Position numbers and translations under genes: made by a program. Below the pieces are notes generated by a model. The model worked only from the letters and a program-made list of their open reading frames with translations, was not told the DNA's origin and searched no databases. Positions 52,351 to 61,128 of a DNA stretch of 64,000 nucleotides are shown one piece after another; within the stretch, counting starts at the first letter, position 1; each line of letters starts with the position of its first letter. Location: the NCBI GenBank assembly GCA_049604415.1, contig JBMYTN010000001.1, forward strand, positions 168,332-232,331, in the 5' to 3' direction. This DNA comes from JBMYTN01 sp049604415. Lineage in GTDB: Bacteria; Pseudomonadota; Alphaproteobacteria; Rhodospirillales; Rhodospirillaceae.

Positions 52351-54316
52351 GGCGACCCTCCGCCGGATGGTCTCCGGGCGCGCCTTGGTCTTCGCTGCTC
52401 CAGCCCAAATAGCGGAGCGCCAGACAGGTGATGTCATCCGATTGCGGCGCGCTGCCGACAAAGGCCTCCACGGCGTCGGTCACCTGCTGCAGGACGCTGT
52501 CGACGGGGTCTCCACGGGCCTCCACCAGCACTCGGCTTAACCGCCCTTCGGTGAATTCCTCCCCCGCAGCATTCATGGCTTCGGAGATCCCATCGGTGAA
52601 CAGGAACAACATGTCCTCCACCTGCAGGGTGACAGAGGCCTCGTCATAGGGCATGTCCGGCATTACGCCCAAGGCCATGCCGCCGGTGCGCGGCACATCT
52701 TCGACCACCCCGCCCCGGAGCACCCGCAGCGGCGGATTATGGCCGCCATTGGCATAGCGCAACAGGCCGCTGCGCAGATCGAGCACGCCGTAAAATACGG
52801 TCACAAACAGATCGAGCGGGTTTTGATCGCACAGCGCATCGTTGACCCGTGCGAGGCAGGCCCCCGGATCAACCACCTCCTGGGCGTTGGCCTGCAGGAC
52901 GGTGCGGGAGATGGCCATGAAAAAGGCCGCCGGAACCCCCTTGCCTGACACATCAGCGATGACCAAACCCAGCTTGTCCGGACCGAGCGGGAAAAAGTCG
53001 TAAAAATCGCCGCTCATCTCCCGGGCCGGGGTCATGCTGGCCCGCCCGGCATAGGCCGGGTGGTCGGGCATTTTTTGCGGCAGCAAGGTGATCTGCAGGG
53101 TCCGGGCGATGTCCAGCTCCCGCTCCATCCGGGCCTTGGCGGTTTCCAGCTGGCTGTTCTTATCCTCCAGATCTTTGGTGCGCGCGCGCACCAGACCTTC
53201 CAAATGATCTTCCCGGGCTTGGACTTCGCGGGCCATTTTTTGAAAAACCTGGGCTAAATGCCCGAGCTCGTCTTTGGAGCGGGCGACATCATCCAGGGTC
53301 TCTGGCCGGAAGCTGCGAGCATCGACGGCAGCCGCAGCCTCGGTCAGGCGCACCACCGGGCGGGTAACCCGTCGGGCCGCCACGGAGGCCACGGCGGCCC
53401 CAAGGGCGAACACTACCATGGCCGCGATCCCGCCATAGGTCACCGTATCGGCCAGCAGAGCGTCCAACTGGTCCCGGGACAGGCGGATCAGCACCGACCC
53501 GGTGGCAATGCCCATGGCATCGACAATGGGGGCTGCGACCCACAGGCCGCTGTCGGCCAAGTGGGACTGGCTGGTGCCATTGCGGATGGCTTGGCTCGCC
53601 AATTGGCTTTCCAAAGCGGAAATCGGGGTGTCCTCATCCCCTGCGACCACTGCCAGGGCGTCATCCACAACGCGGATATCCTCGATCCCCGGCTGGGCCG
53701 CCAAGGCCTGAACGGTGGCGGCAACACCGCCCTGCGCGCCAAGCTGGCGCTGCGCCGTCGGCGGATGGGCCAGGACCAGGGCACGCCCGCCGCTTAAGCG
53801 CACTGCCGCGACGGGCCGCTCGGTGATTTCCTGCCCGCCCGCCACAAGGGCGAAGCGCCGACCGTCGGTCAAGGCCTTCAGAGCCTGGTCGCTGAGGGTT
53901 GGTGGTGGCGGGCCGGGATCGGTCAAACCGTAATAGGCTCCGACACTTGCGGCCAAATTGCTCAGATCGGAGTCGAGCAACCAGATATCGCCAATGCCGC
54001 TTTTGGCGGCGATCTCGGCAAAGCGCCCGGTCAGCTCTTCCGCTGTGCCGCCGCCGTCCAGCAATGCCTCGGCCAAATGGGCCAGAGCGAGGCCCTGGGC
54101 GATCATTTCCTCACCGGTTTGGGCCTCTTGCTCCGCCAGCACCAGATCGCTGCGGGTTGCGCTTTCGGCGATCAACCCGGCCAAAGTCCGGGCGGTGCCT
54201 TCGGCTTGTTGGATCAGGCCATTGGTGGCGAGCAACCCGGTGGTCGCGGCGATGGCGGCGGTGGTCAGCGCCACGCAGACCGTCACCAGGACCACAAGGC
54301 GTCCGGTCAGGGTCAT
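52343..54316 (-). CDS. Membrane sensor PP2C (SpoIIE/RsbU-like) phosphatase with HAMP domain
   Basis: This 657-residue protein has TM1 near residues 5-25, a periplasmic sensor of about 250 residues and TM2 near 285-310. A HAMP domain (RRVTRPVVRLTEA) and a coiled coil follow, then a PP2C-type catalytic domain (about 410-640; MSGDFYDFF, VIADVSGKGVPAAF, YANGGHNPP, FTDGISEAMN, SDDITCLAL). It should dephosphorylate the STAS protein encoded two genes downstream. Its ATG overlaps the stop of an ABC permease gene by 4 bp and its stop overlaps the kinase start by 8 bp, so it is the middle of a tightly coupled operon that links a transporter-like module to the switch. Confidence 0.93.
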   Translation of the reverse strand: MTLTGRLVVLVTVCVALTTAAIAATTGLLATNGLIQQAEGTARTLAGLIAESATRSDLVLAEQEAQTGEEMIAQGLALAHLAEALLDGGGTAEELTGRFAEIAAKSGIGDIWLLDSDLSNLAASVGAYYGLTDPGPPPPTLSDQALKALTDGRRFALVAGGQEITERPVAAVRLSGGRALVLAHPPTAQRQLGAQGGVAATVQALAAQPGIEDIRVVDDALAVVAGDEDTPISALESQLASQAIRNGTSQSHLADSGLWVAAPIVDAMGIATGSVLIRLSRDQLDALLADTVTYGGIAAMVVFALGAAVASVAARRVTRPVVRLTEAAAAVDARSFRPETLDDVARSKDELGHLAQVFQKMAREVQAREDHLEGLVRARTKDLEDKNSQLETAKARMERELDIARTLQITLLPQKMPDHPAYAGRASMTPAREMSGDFYDFFPLGPDKLGLVIADVSGKGVPAAFFMAISRTVLQANAQEVVDPGACLARVNDALCDQNPLDLFVTVFYGVLDLRSGLLRYANGGHNPPLRVLRGGVVEDVPRTGGMALGVMPDMPYDEASVTLQVEDMLFLFTDGISEAMNAAGEEFTEGRLSRVLVEARGDPVDSVLQQVTDAVEAFVGSAPQSDDITCLALRYLGWSSEDQGAPGDHPAEGRHV

Positions 54317-54996
54317 GGCACGGTCCCCGGCGCGGGGCTGTCCGGGTCGTCCTGGCCATGATGGCGTTCCAGACGACGGCGCAAAACCGCCATGGCAGCA
54401 CTGATCGGCCAGCAGAACAACAGGAACCAGAGCATGGCATAAAGCCAGAGCCAGACCATCATGTCGCGTTCTCCGGTGGCGCTGATCACCGTGTTGGTCC
54501 GCTGCACCATCTCCGGCACACCAATCACCGAGGCCGTGCTCGACGCCATGACGATGATGACGAAATAGGTCGTCCAGGCCGGCAGGAACAGCAGGGCCTC
54601 CACCCGCTCCTGCTTGCGCCAATGGCCCAAGGCGATCAGCCAAGTATCGGAAACGAAGCCGGACACGGCAATGCCCAGCGCCAACGCGGCCTTTAGCCAG
54701 GCCGGGATGGCCAACTCGGTGGTGCCCAGAGGGATCGAGGATGGCAGCAACAGCGCGAAATAGAACAGCAGGACGAAAGTCGGCACCGTGCGCGCCAGCA
54801 CGGTCAGGCCGCCGCCTCCGGCCCGCCACAGGCTGCTGCCCGCCCCGGCGCGGACCGCCCGGGCCTGGGCCAGCGCAATGCCCAAGGGCGTGCCGATGGC
54901 CATGGCGGCCAGGGAAATCGCAATGTTCCACAAAAAGCCCTCGGCCAGGAAGGGCGTCCAGACGATCAGGGCCTCGAGGATCTCCGCTGCGCTCAT
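54313..54996 (-). CDS. Polar-amino-acid-type ABC permease
   Basis: This 227-residue inner-membrane protein of the HisM/GlnP class has about five helices. Its start FLWNIAISLAAMAIGTPLGI is typical of amino-acid permeases, and a possible EAA-like loop carries LPAWTTYF. It overlaps the upstream fused binding-protein/permease gene by 4 bp (54993-54996) and the downstream PP2C gene by 4 bp. No ATPase is encoded in the operon, so it may not transport; it could be the membrane scaffold of a receptor. Confidence 0.85.
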   Translation of the reverse strand: MSAAEILEALIVWTPFLAEGFLWNIAISLAAMAIGTPLGIALAQARAVRAGAGSSLWRAGGGGLTVLARTVPTFVLLFYFALLLPSSIPLGTTELAIPAWLKAALALGIAVSGFVSDTWLIALGHWRKQERVEALLFLPAWTTYFVIIVMASSTASVIGVPEMVQRTNTVISATGERDMMVWLWLYAMLWFLLFCWPISAAMAVLRRRLERHHGQDDPDSPAPGTVP

Positions 54997-56612
54997 GATG
55001 GGAGCTCCAGCCGTTTTTGCAGCCAGTGAAAGCCGCTGACCACCGCGAGCACGATTACCACATAGCAGATCATCAACAGGTTCATCATCACCACCGTATT
55101 GCCGCGCTCCGCGACTATGGCGGTGCTGACATGGACCAGCTCCGGCAGCGCGATGGTGCTGGCCATGCCGGTGGCTTTGACGATGTTGACACTGCTGCCC
55201 ATGAAGGTGCCGAAGGCCAGCCGCAACCCGCGCCCCAGATCCGCCAACGTGGCGCGCAGCGGCGGGCCGCCCCGGGTCGCAACCGCTGCGGCCTCGGCAA
55301 AGGCGACCGCATTGGCCGCTCCGGCATAGAGGCTGAAGACCAGAACAGCGGCCAGGAAGGCGTTGATGGTCAGGCCATAAACGGCCAGCAGTCCACCAAA
55401 GCCAAAGAACACCAGATAAAGCTGCAACAAGGGCGGCGTCATGCGGGTCACAAGGCCGAAGCCCTGCAGCAAGGGGGCGAGGATCGGCAGGCGCCGATGC
55501 ATCAACCAGCCCGCCCCCAGGCCAAAACCGATGCTGCCCGCCACACTGAACAAACAGAGACCCAAGGTCAACAGCAGGGCCTGACCAAAGCGCGCCCGGT
55601 CAAAGGCGTCATAGAGCAGGCTGATATCCAGCCCGGTCAAGTCGCGCAGCCGCAGGGACAGCCCGGCAATGCCGCTGACAGCCTCCGAGGTTGCCAGGCT
55701 GCTGTCGATGCACTCCAGCGGCCAATGCCCGGTCGCGCTGCGTCGACAGACAGGATCCCCGGCCTCATCCCGGGCCGTCCATTGCGCCGCCATGCGGGTC
55801 AGGAAGGAGGATGGCGGCAGGCCATGGGTCTGTTCCAGGGCCTGGAGCCAGCCGGTGCGGTGCCATTCCGCCACCAGATCGCCAATCTGCCGCCGCAGCC
55901 GGTCCGTCTCCGCCCCAGGTGCCACCGCTATGGCCCAAGGCAGCACCATGGTCGCGGGCAGTGGCATTTGATAATCAGCAAACTCTTCGCTGGCCTGCTC
56001 ATATTGCAGGGCGACCTCGTCAAACAACCAACCGACACAGCGCCCATCCTGCAGGGCAAGGCGCGCGCCCCGGGTGCCCTCAAAGGCCTCAATCTTCAGC
56101 AACAGGCGCGGCACCAAGGGCCGGTTCCAGACCGCGCCCTGGACCGCACAGAGGGTGTGGCCGCGCAGCTCGGCCCAGCTTGCAAAGCGGGTTTCCGGGC
56201 GCAGCAGCACATTGGCCCCGCCGCCATAATAATGCGGCTCGACCATGGCGACGAGCTTGCGCCGCTCCAGGCTGTCGCCCAGGGTGGCGATCACCACATC
56301 GACCTCGCCCGCGACCAGTTTTTGCAGGCGGTTGGCGCTGGTGACGCCCTGGAGTTCCAAGGCCACGCCGAGATCCTCGGCAATCGCCCGGGCCGCATCG
56401 ATGTCATAACCGACCAGGGTGCCGGAGGCGTCAAAGGAGCCGAAGGGCGGATAGTCGGTTTTCACACCGACCACAAGACTGCCTCGGGCCTGGATCTCCG
56501 CCAGCAGGTCGGTTTGACCTGGGCTTTGGGCCAGAACCGACCAGGGATACAAGACGCAAAAAGCCAGTGTTAGGAGCAAAACCGGAAACAGCCCAAGCCC
56601 GCGCCGCTGCAC
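54993..56612 (-). CDS. Fused solute-binding protein and ABC permease (polar amino acid type)
   Basis: This encodes 539 residues. A signal segment is followed by an SBP_bac_3 domain (about 35-265; GVKTDYPPFGSFDASG, VTSANRLQKLVAGEVDVVIA). A HisM-like permease domain with membrane helices follows (about 335-535; LLLTLGLCLFSVAGSIGFGL, ATGMASTIALPEL). Binding-protein/permease fusions occur in GlnHP-type importers, but here there is no ATPase gene and the downstream products are a PP2C phosphatase, a kinase and a STAS protein. The GTG start at 56612 is 3 bp from the stop of a methyltransferase gene. It could act as a ligand sensor. Confidence 0.88.
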   Translation of the reverse strand: MQRRGLGLFPVLLLTLAFCVLYPWSVLAQSPGQTDLLAEIQARGSLVVGVKTDYPPFGSFDASGTLVGYDIDAARAIAEDLGVALELQGVTSANRLQKLVAGEVDVVIATLGDSLERRKLVAMVEPHYYGGGANVLLRPETRFASWAELRGHTLCAVQGAVWNRPLVPRLLLKIEAFEGTRGARLALQDGRCVGWLFDEVALQYEQASEEFADYQMPLPATMVLPWAIAVAPGAETDRLRRQIGDLVAEWHRTGWLQALEQTHGLPPSSFLTRMAAQWTARDEAGDPVCRRSATGHWPLECIDSSLATSEAVSGIAGLSLRLRDLTGLDISLLYDAFDRARFGQALLLTLGLCLFSVAGSIGFGLGAGWLMHRRLPILAPLLQGFGLVTRMTPPLLQLYLVFFGFGGLLAVYGLTINAFLAAVLVFSLYAGAANAVAFAEAAAVATRGGPPLRATLADLGRGLRLAFGTFMGSSVNIVKATGMASTIALPELVHVSTAIVAERGNTVVMMNLLMICYVVIVLAVVSGFHWLQKRLELPS

Positions 56613-56615
56613 CTT

Positions 56616-57500
56616 TTAAACCCTCGCTTGGTTTGGTCGGGCGATGACCAGGAAACCATAGGCCCAGTCCAGGGGCAGCCTGTGACAGGCCCAGCCATCC
56701 AACCGCCCAAGCAGCGACGGCATGCGGCAGACCAGGCTTTCCGAGAGGATGCTTTCGGCCCCCAGCCAAGATAGGGTGAAGCCGCTATCGGCCAAGTCCC
56801 GTTCGATCTCCGCCGGGCTGTAGAGGTGGTAATAGAGCGGAATGGCTTCGTCGCTGGCCTGGCGGCTGTAAAGCACATCGCCGGGCCCGAAGCCCGCCTC
56901 CCCACCCGTATCCGTGCGCGCCTCCCCGCACGCCTCCAGACGGCGTTGTTCGGCGGTGAACCGTCGGCGGGCATTGGGCAGTCCGATCAGCATCACTCCG
57001 CCTGGGGCCAGCACCCGGCGCAGGGTGTCCTGCAGGGCCAAGCGTGCCGGGCGGCCAGCCACATGGCCGAGCACGCCAAAGGCCAGCAGGCAAAGATCAA
57101 ACGGCCCGGCGTCTCGGGCTGCGGCCTCAATGGCGGCGCGGCTGCCATCGACCACGGCCAGACGCGCAGACAGGCCGGTTTGACTGGCGCGGCTGGTCAG
57201 GGTCTCCCGGGCGACCGGGCTGATATCGGCGGCAACGCCCTGGAGGTCCGGGCGGACGGACAGCAGAGACAGGCTATAGCGCCCGGTGCCCGCGCCGTAA
57301 TCCAGAAAGCGCCCGCCTTGGGGCAGGTGATCCAGAGTTAACCGGAGGGTGCGTCGGTTCGGCCCGGGATAGCGGGCCTCATAGAGCCCGGAGCGGAAAT
57401 AGGCATTGTAGCTGCGGGCCATATCCGGGCAGAGCCCTTGGGCGGACGTGCGGTCCTCCAAGGGCAGGTCTTGCAGGGATTTGGCGGTGGTGTCGGACAC
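56616..57500 (-). CDS. Class I SAM-dependent methyltransferase
   Basis: This encodes about 294 residues with the SAM-binding motif I FLDYGAGTGRYS and later VVDGSRAAI and APGGVMLIGLPN motifs, in the order of class I methyltransferases. It is the first gene of the minus-strand operon and abuts the fused binding-protein/permease gene by 3 bp, so it is likely co-regulated with the partner-switch module. Its substrate is unknown. Starts are weak: GTG 57500 or TTG 57524; I chose the former. The divergent solute-binding gene begins 98 bp away. Confidence 0.78.
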   Translation of the reverse strand: MSDTTAKSLQDLPLEDRTSAQGLCPDMARSYNAYFRSGLYEARYPGPNRRTLRLTLDHLPQGGRFLDYGAGTGRYSLSLLSVRPDLQGVAADISPVARETLTSRASQTGLSARLAVVDGSRAAIEAAARDAGPFDLCLLAFGVLGHVAGRPARLALQDTLRRVLAPGGVMLIGLPNARRRFTAEQRRLEACGEARTDTGGEAGFGPGDVLYSRQASDEAIPLYYHLYSPAEIERDLADSGFTLSWLGAESILSESLVCRMPSLLGRLDGWACHRLPLDWAYGFLVIARPNQARV

Positions 57501-57598
57501 GATGGCAGGATCTTTCGATCGCAACTCTGGACAAGGTTGGGCGGCGGGGGATAATGCGCCTCCCCTCCAGGTATTACCGCGAAGGACCCCAGGACGCC

Positions 57599-58510
57599 AT
57601 GATCATCCGCATTTCCGATGTTCTTTGCCGCCTGGTGCTTGGCGCGCTGATGGTCGTTGTGCCCGTTCTGATGACCACCCTCGTCACCGCCCCGGTTGCG
57701 ATGGCGGGGGTGTTGGAGCGCCTAGCCGAAGACGGTGTGCTGCGGGCCGGGACCCGGGCCGATGCCGCCCCCTTTGCCATGCGCGGGGCTGATGGGGCCT
57801 TTTCCGGCCTGTCGGTGGACCTCCTGGAGGCGATCCGGGCGGCAACCGAGGCCAAACTGGGCCGCTCCATCACCTTGGAGATCAGCCCGGTCACCCCGGC
57901 GGACCGACTGGAGCGGGTGGCCTCGGGCGGGCTGGATATTGTCTGTGGGATCACCACGCCGACCCGGCAGCGCGAGGACCAAGTTGACTTCTCCCTGCCC
58001 TTTTTCCGCGACGGCACCCGGATTTTGGTCTATCGCGATGCCTTGGCCAGCGGCCCGTCGCTTGCGGTCATGACCATTGCGGTGGCGCAGAGCACGACCA
58101 CGGAAGCGGTCATTGCCGAGGCCTTACCCGGGGCGACCATTCGCCGCTTCCCCGATATGCGCGCGGCCATGGAAGCCTTGGCTGCTGGCACGGTGGATGG
58201 TGTCGCCAATCTGGGCGTGGTGTTGTTGGGCTTGTTGCGGGAGCGTGAACCAGAGCGCAGTGTGGTTTTGCTGCCGCGCACGCGGTCTTTGAACACCGAA
58301 CCCATGGCCTGCGTGCTGCCGGAAAATGACAGCGCCTGGCGGGATATGGTCAATGGAGTTTTGGTCGATCTGTTCGCCGGGATCGGCGAGTTTCGCGGCG
58401 ATTATGTGGCGCTGTATGAGCGCTGGTTTGGCCGCGCGGGGCTGATGCATTATCCGTTGAACCGAGAGACCCGGGACTATTTGAGTGCGATCCGCCCCTG
58501 GGCAAACTGA
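57599..58510 (+). CDS. Amino-acid-type periplasmic solute-binding protein, divergent to the switch operon
   Basis: This 303-residue SBP_bac_3 protein has a signal peptide (VLGALMVVVPVLMTTLVTA region) and the usual GVLERLAEDGVLRAGTRADA start. It also has PFAMRGADGAFSGLSVDLLE, DIVCGITTPTRQRE and FSLPFFRDGTRILVY motifs. ATG 57599 has AGGA five bases upstream; an earlier ATG at 57554 is less likely. It shares a 98-bp divergent promoter region with the methyltransferase/partner-switch operon and could be a second, free receptor for the same membrane complex. Confidence 0.88.
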   Translation: MIIRISDVLCRLVLGALMVVVPVLMTTLVTAPVAMAGVLERLAEDGVLRAGTRADAAPFAMRGADGAFSGLSVDLLEAIRAATEAKLGRSITLEISPVTPADRLERVASGGLDIVCGITTPTRQREDQVDFSLPFFRDGTRILVYRDALASGPSLAVMTIAVAQSTTTEAVIAEALPGATIRRFPDMRAAMEALAAGTVDGVANLGVVLLGLLREREPERSVVLLPRTRSLNTEPMACVLPENDSAWRDMVNGVLVDLFAGIGEFRGDYVALYERWFGRAGLMHYPLNRETRDYLSAIRPWAN

Positions 58511-58519
58511 TAGAAACCG

Positions 58520-58870
58520 TTAGGCCGCGTTTGATGCCAAAGGAATGGCGATGCTGTCGGTGTGATCTGCAGATGTGCCGAGATAGAACACCTGCATAAC
58601 GCCGAGATCGGCCATAGCCGCCTTGACATCCGTTGGGGCTTCGCGCACCCCGCCCTGCCCGGCAGTCACCTTTTGCAGATGCAGTTCGGCCTCGCTTTGG
58701 GTGGCAAAGCCAGCGTCGTGATGGCGGTGATAGATCCAGGTGCCGAAGGCTTTGCTGGTCAGGTCCTCGACCAGCGGATCTTTGAAGATCCCGATCCAGT
58801 CGGCATCGGAGCCTTGGTCGGGCGTGTCTTGGCCATAATGGCAAGAGATGACGTGATAACGTGCGGTCAT
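58520..58870 (-). CDS. Hypothetical protein
   Basis: This 116-residue protein begins MTARYHVISCHYGQDTPDQG and contains FGTWIYHRHHDAGFATQSEA and VMQVFYLGTSADHTDSIA. It is rich in His and Asp and lacks a signal or membrane segment. I do not recognise it. It is convergent with the divergent binding-protein gene, only 9 bp apart, and faces the end of the radical SAM gene across a 174-bp gap. Confidence 0.6.
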   Translation of the reverse strand: MTARYHVISCHYGQDTPDQGSDADWIGIFKDPLVEDLTSKAFGTWIYHRHHDAGFATQSEAELHLQKVTAGQGGVREAPTDVKAAMADLGVMQVFYLGTSADHTDSIAIPLASNAA

Positions 58871-58962
58871 GATCTGGCATCCCGGTTGATGGTCCGTAGG
58901 TCCAGATCGTCACCATATACATTTTGGTTGAAATGAAAACTGGTTTTTAAACCTTTAGGAAA

Positions 58963-58978
58963 ACAGCCATATGGCTGT
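58963..58978 (-). terminator. Weak palindromic hairpin after the radical SAM gene
   Basis: A perfect 16-bp palindrome ACAGCCAT/ATGGCTGT lies 67 bp past the radical SAM stop in its direction. It is followed on the minus strand by a short T-rich stretch. It may serve as a weak terminator. Confidence 0.35.
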
Positions 58979-59044
58979 GTCTCGCTAGATACATTTACAA
59001 CAGGTCGAATGTTCAGGCGATAAGCTTCTCCTTCGGCGTTGCTC

Positions 59045-60742
59045 TCACGCGGTGGAGATGGCGGCGACCGGGGTCAGGTCGGCCTCTTCCAGGGAGAGTG
59101 CCGGATCGGCAGCTCTGCTGGCCGGATCTTCGGCCAAAACCCGCTTGCGCAGCCTTTGAATGGAGAGCACATGGTAGGCCCAGCGCGCCTTGCGGACGAT
59201 GTTCTCCACGGTGCGGCGGGGGTAGAACAGCAACGGATTCTCTATGGGCAGGCCCGAACGGCGCTGGGTCCGCTTGGTGATCCGCGATATCCCCGCCTGC
59301 AAGCCATGCACCCCCTCGATGAATGGCGCGCCACTATAGAGCGCCAGTTCCAAAGCTAGGCATTGGGTGTCCAGGCCATGGGCATGGGCCCGGCGCAGAA
59401 CCGTCGTCATATGCTCGGGCGAATAATAAGCGCGCCACGCATCGGAATAGACCTTGGTCAAGGTCTCCACGCTCATCGTGGCATGGGGCGTGACGACATG
59501 TTCCAGGTCGTATTTGTTCATATCCGGGTCCAACACCGCGCCCGCGCGGAGCATGGTCCGGTGATCTTCTGATCCGGGCAGAGGGGTGAGGAGGAAAAAC
59601 TCCAGAATATCAATCGGGAGCTCGCGCTGGATGGTGCGCAGATCCTCAGCAATGCTTTCGGGCGTGTCATCGGGGAAGCCTAAGATATAGCCCGCCAAGG
59701 TGATCACCCCACGGCGCTTCCATTCCATCATCATGGCCCGATATTCACCGACATGGTTCTGGCGCTTCTTGGCCCGCATCAGATTTGTGGCGTTGATGTT
59801 CTCCAGGCCAATGAAAACATGGGTGACGCCCGCCCGCGCCGCCTTCTCGATGAACCCCGGCGTCTTGTGACACAGGGTGTCCACCTGGATGCTCAGGGTG
59901 AAGGAAAGCCCCTCTTCTTCCCGCAGCGCGATGCAGCGGTCCAGGATCGATTCCCAATTGCGGTTGCGCGCGAAATTGTCGTCGGTGACGACGATGTCGC
60001 ACACGCCCTGCTGGACATTCTCGCGCAGGATTTTTTCCACATTGTCGGCGCAGCGATATCGGCTCTTGCGGCCTTGCACATTGATAATGGTGCAGAAAGA
60101 ACATTGGAAGGGGCAGCCGCGCCCGGCGTCGAAAGAGGCTGAGCCGCCAAAATTGCGTCGCACCACCTCGCTGGGCAGGAACGGGATCGGCGCATCGGTC
60201 AGGTCGGGTTGGTCTGCCAGGTGATCGAGCAGCGCAGGTGCCGTGCCATCGGCCATGGCGCGCAGGAGGTCCCCCATCCGTCCATCAGCCTCGCCACAAT
60301 AGATCACGCAGCCCATGGTCATGGCTTCGCGAATGTCCTCGGGCAGGTCCTCCCCCAGCATCGCGCGGCAGCCCGAGACGTGGAACCCGCCAATGATCAC
60401 GGGAACATCCTTGGCGCGGAAGGGCCGCGCGATGTCCAACGCCCGGGGGAATTGGTTGGATTGGACACCGACCAGCCCGACGAAGCAGCCCGCTTCGGCC
60501 TCCTGCAACCAAGCCATCAACGCGTCCAGTTTCAGGACGGTGTTGAACTCGTCGATGCTTTCGACCTCGATCTTCACATCGGGTCCGAGGGCATGGTTGC
60601 GGTCAGCATCCAGGATCAGGCCGTGCAGCGCCGCCAGGGAGTTGGAGGGCAGCAATCCCATGCGCCATTGGATCACATAGCCCCGCCGATCATAGTGGGA
60701 GGGCTTGATCAGAAGAACGCGAAAGCGACCGGTCACGGTCAT
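59045..60742 (-). CDS. B12-binding-domain radical SAM protein
   Basis: This encodes 565 residues. An N-terminal B12-binding-like domain (about 1-165; VLLIKPSHYDRRGY, VIIGGFHVSG, CGEADGRM) is followed by a radical SAM core with the cluster motif RGCPFQCSFCTI (three Cys) near residues 209-220. A C-terminal part of about 180 residues completes it. Such proteins methylate or rearrange unactivated carbons in hopanoid, antibiotic or lipid pathways. No biosynthetic cluster surrounds it, so the substrate is open. ATG 60742 directly precedes the first strand. Confidence 0.9.
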   Translation of the reverse strand: MTVTGRFRVLLIKPSHYDRRGYVIQWRMGLLPSNSLAALHGLILDADRNHALGPDVKIEVESIDEFNTVLKLDALMAWLQEAEAGCFVGLVGVQSNQFPRALDIARPFRAKDVPVIIGGFHVSGCRAMLGEDLPEDIREAMTMGCVIYCGEADGRMGDLLRAMADGTAPALLDHLADQPDLTDAPIPFLPSEVVRRNFGGSASFDAGRGCPFQCSFCTIINVQGRKSRYRCADNVEKILRENVQQGVCDIVVTDDNFARNRNWESILDRCIALREEEGLSFTLSIQVDTLCHKTPGFIEKAARAGVTHVFIGLENINATNLMRAKKRQNHVGEYRAMMMEWKRRGVITLAGYILGFPDDTPESIAEDLRTIQRELPIDILEFFLLTPLPGSEDHRTMLRAGAVLDPDMNKYDLEHVVTPHATMSVETLTKVYSDAWRAYYSPEHMTTVLRRAHAHGLDTQCLALELALYSGAPFIEGVHGLQAGISRITKRTQRRSGLPIENPLLFYPRRTVENIVRKARWAYHVLSIQRLRKRVLAEDPASRAADPALSLEEADLTPVAAISTA

Positions 60743-61128
60743 TCTCTCCGATGGTGGGGCGGATCGACCTCAGCGTAGGGCGAAAGTGGATAGAAACAAA
60801 CCAAAACCACCAAATCCGCTGGCAAAAACGCCTTTTAAAGGGTGCCGGTTCGACCTCGTCCCGCAACACGATGCCCAAGCGTGTTACCCCTGCCTCCGGT
60901 GCGCCCTGCCCTCTATGGGTCCGGGCTCTGAACAGGAGAGCTTTGGGGTCGCCCTCGCGCCCAGGGTTCTTGAGCTCGACCTTGAGGCCCTGAGGTGAAT
61001 GCCTAGAAAATAGCAGAGCCCTTCGGAGGGTGTTCAAAAACCAATCAGTTGAGGATGGCCAGAGGCTTGACACCGCACACGCACCCTCCATGTCTCACTG
61101 TGGCTATTTGCAAAATTGGAGACCCCGC
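60743..61128. other. Divergent intergenic region (radical SAM / ABC importer)
   Basis: This 386-bp stretch has no credible gene although short frames are open on both strands. It must hold two divergent promoters. I looked for a TPP-type riboswitch because the next gene is NMT1-like, and saw no THI-box consensus. Confidence 0.45.

Noticed and set aside
55017..56573. Very long plus-strand frame opposite the fused binding-protein/permease
   Set aside because: The minus-strand product has clear SBP and permease motifs; the plus-strand translation is Gln/Arg/His-rich and matches nothing.
60690..61091. Minus-strand frame upstream of the radical SAM gene
   Set aside because: It overlaps the start of that gene in another frame and has no recognisable domain or ribosome site.
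60743..61128. Possible TPP riboswitch upstream of the NMT1-like importer
   Set aside because: No THI-box consensus such as CTGAGA followed by ACCC...TGAT is present in the expected order.
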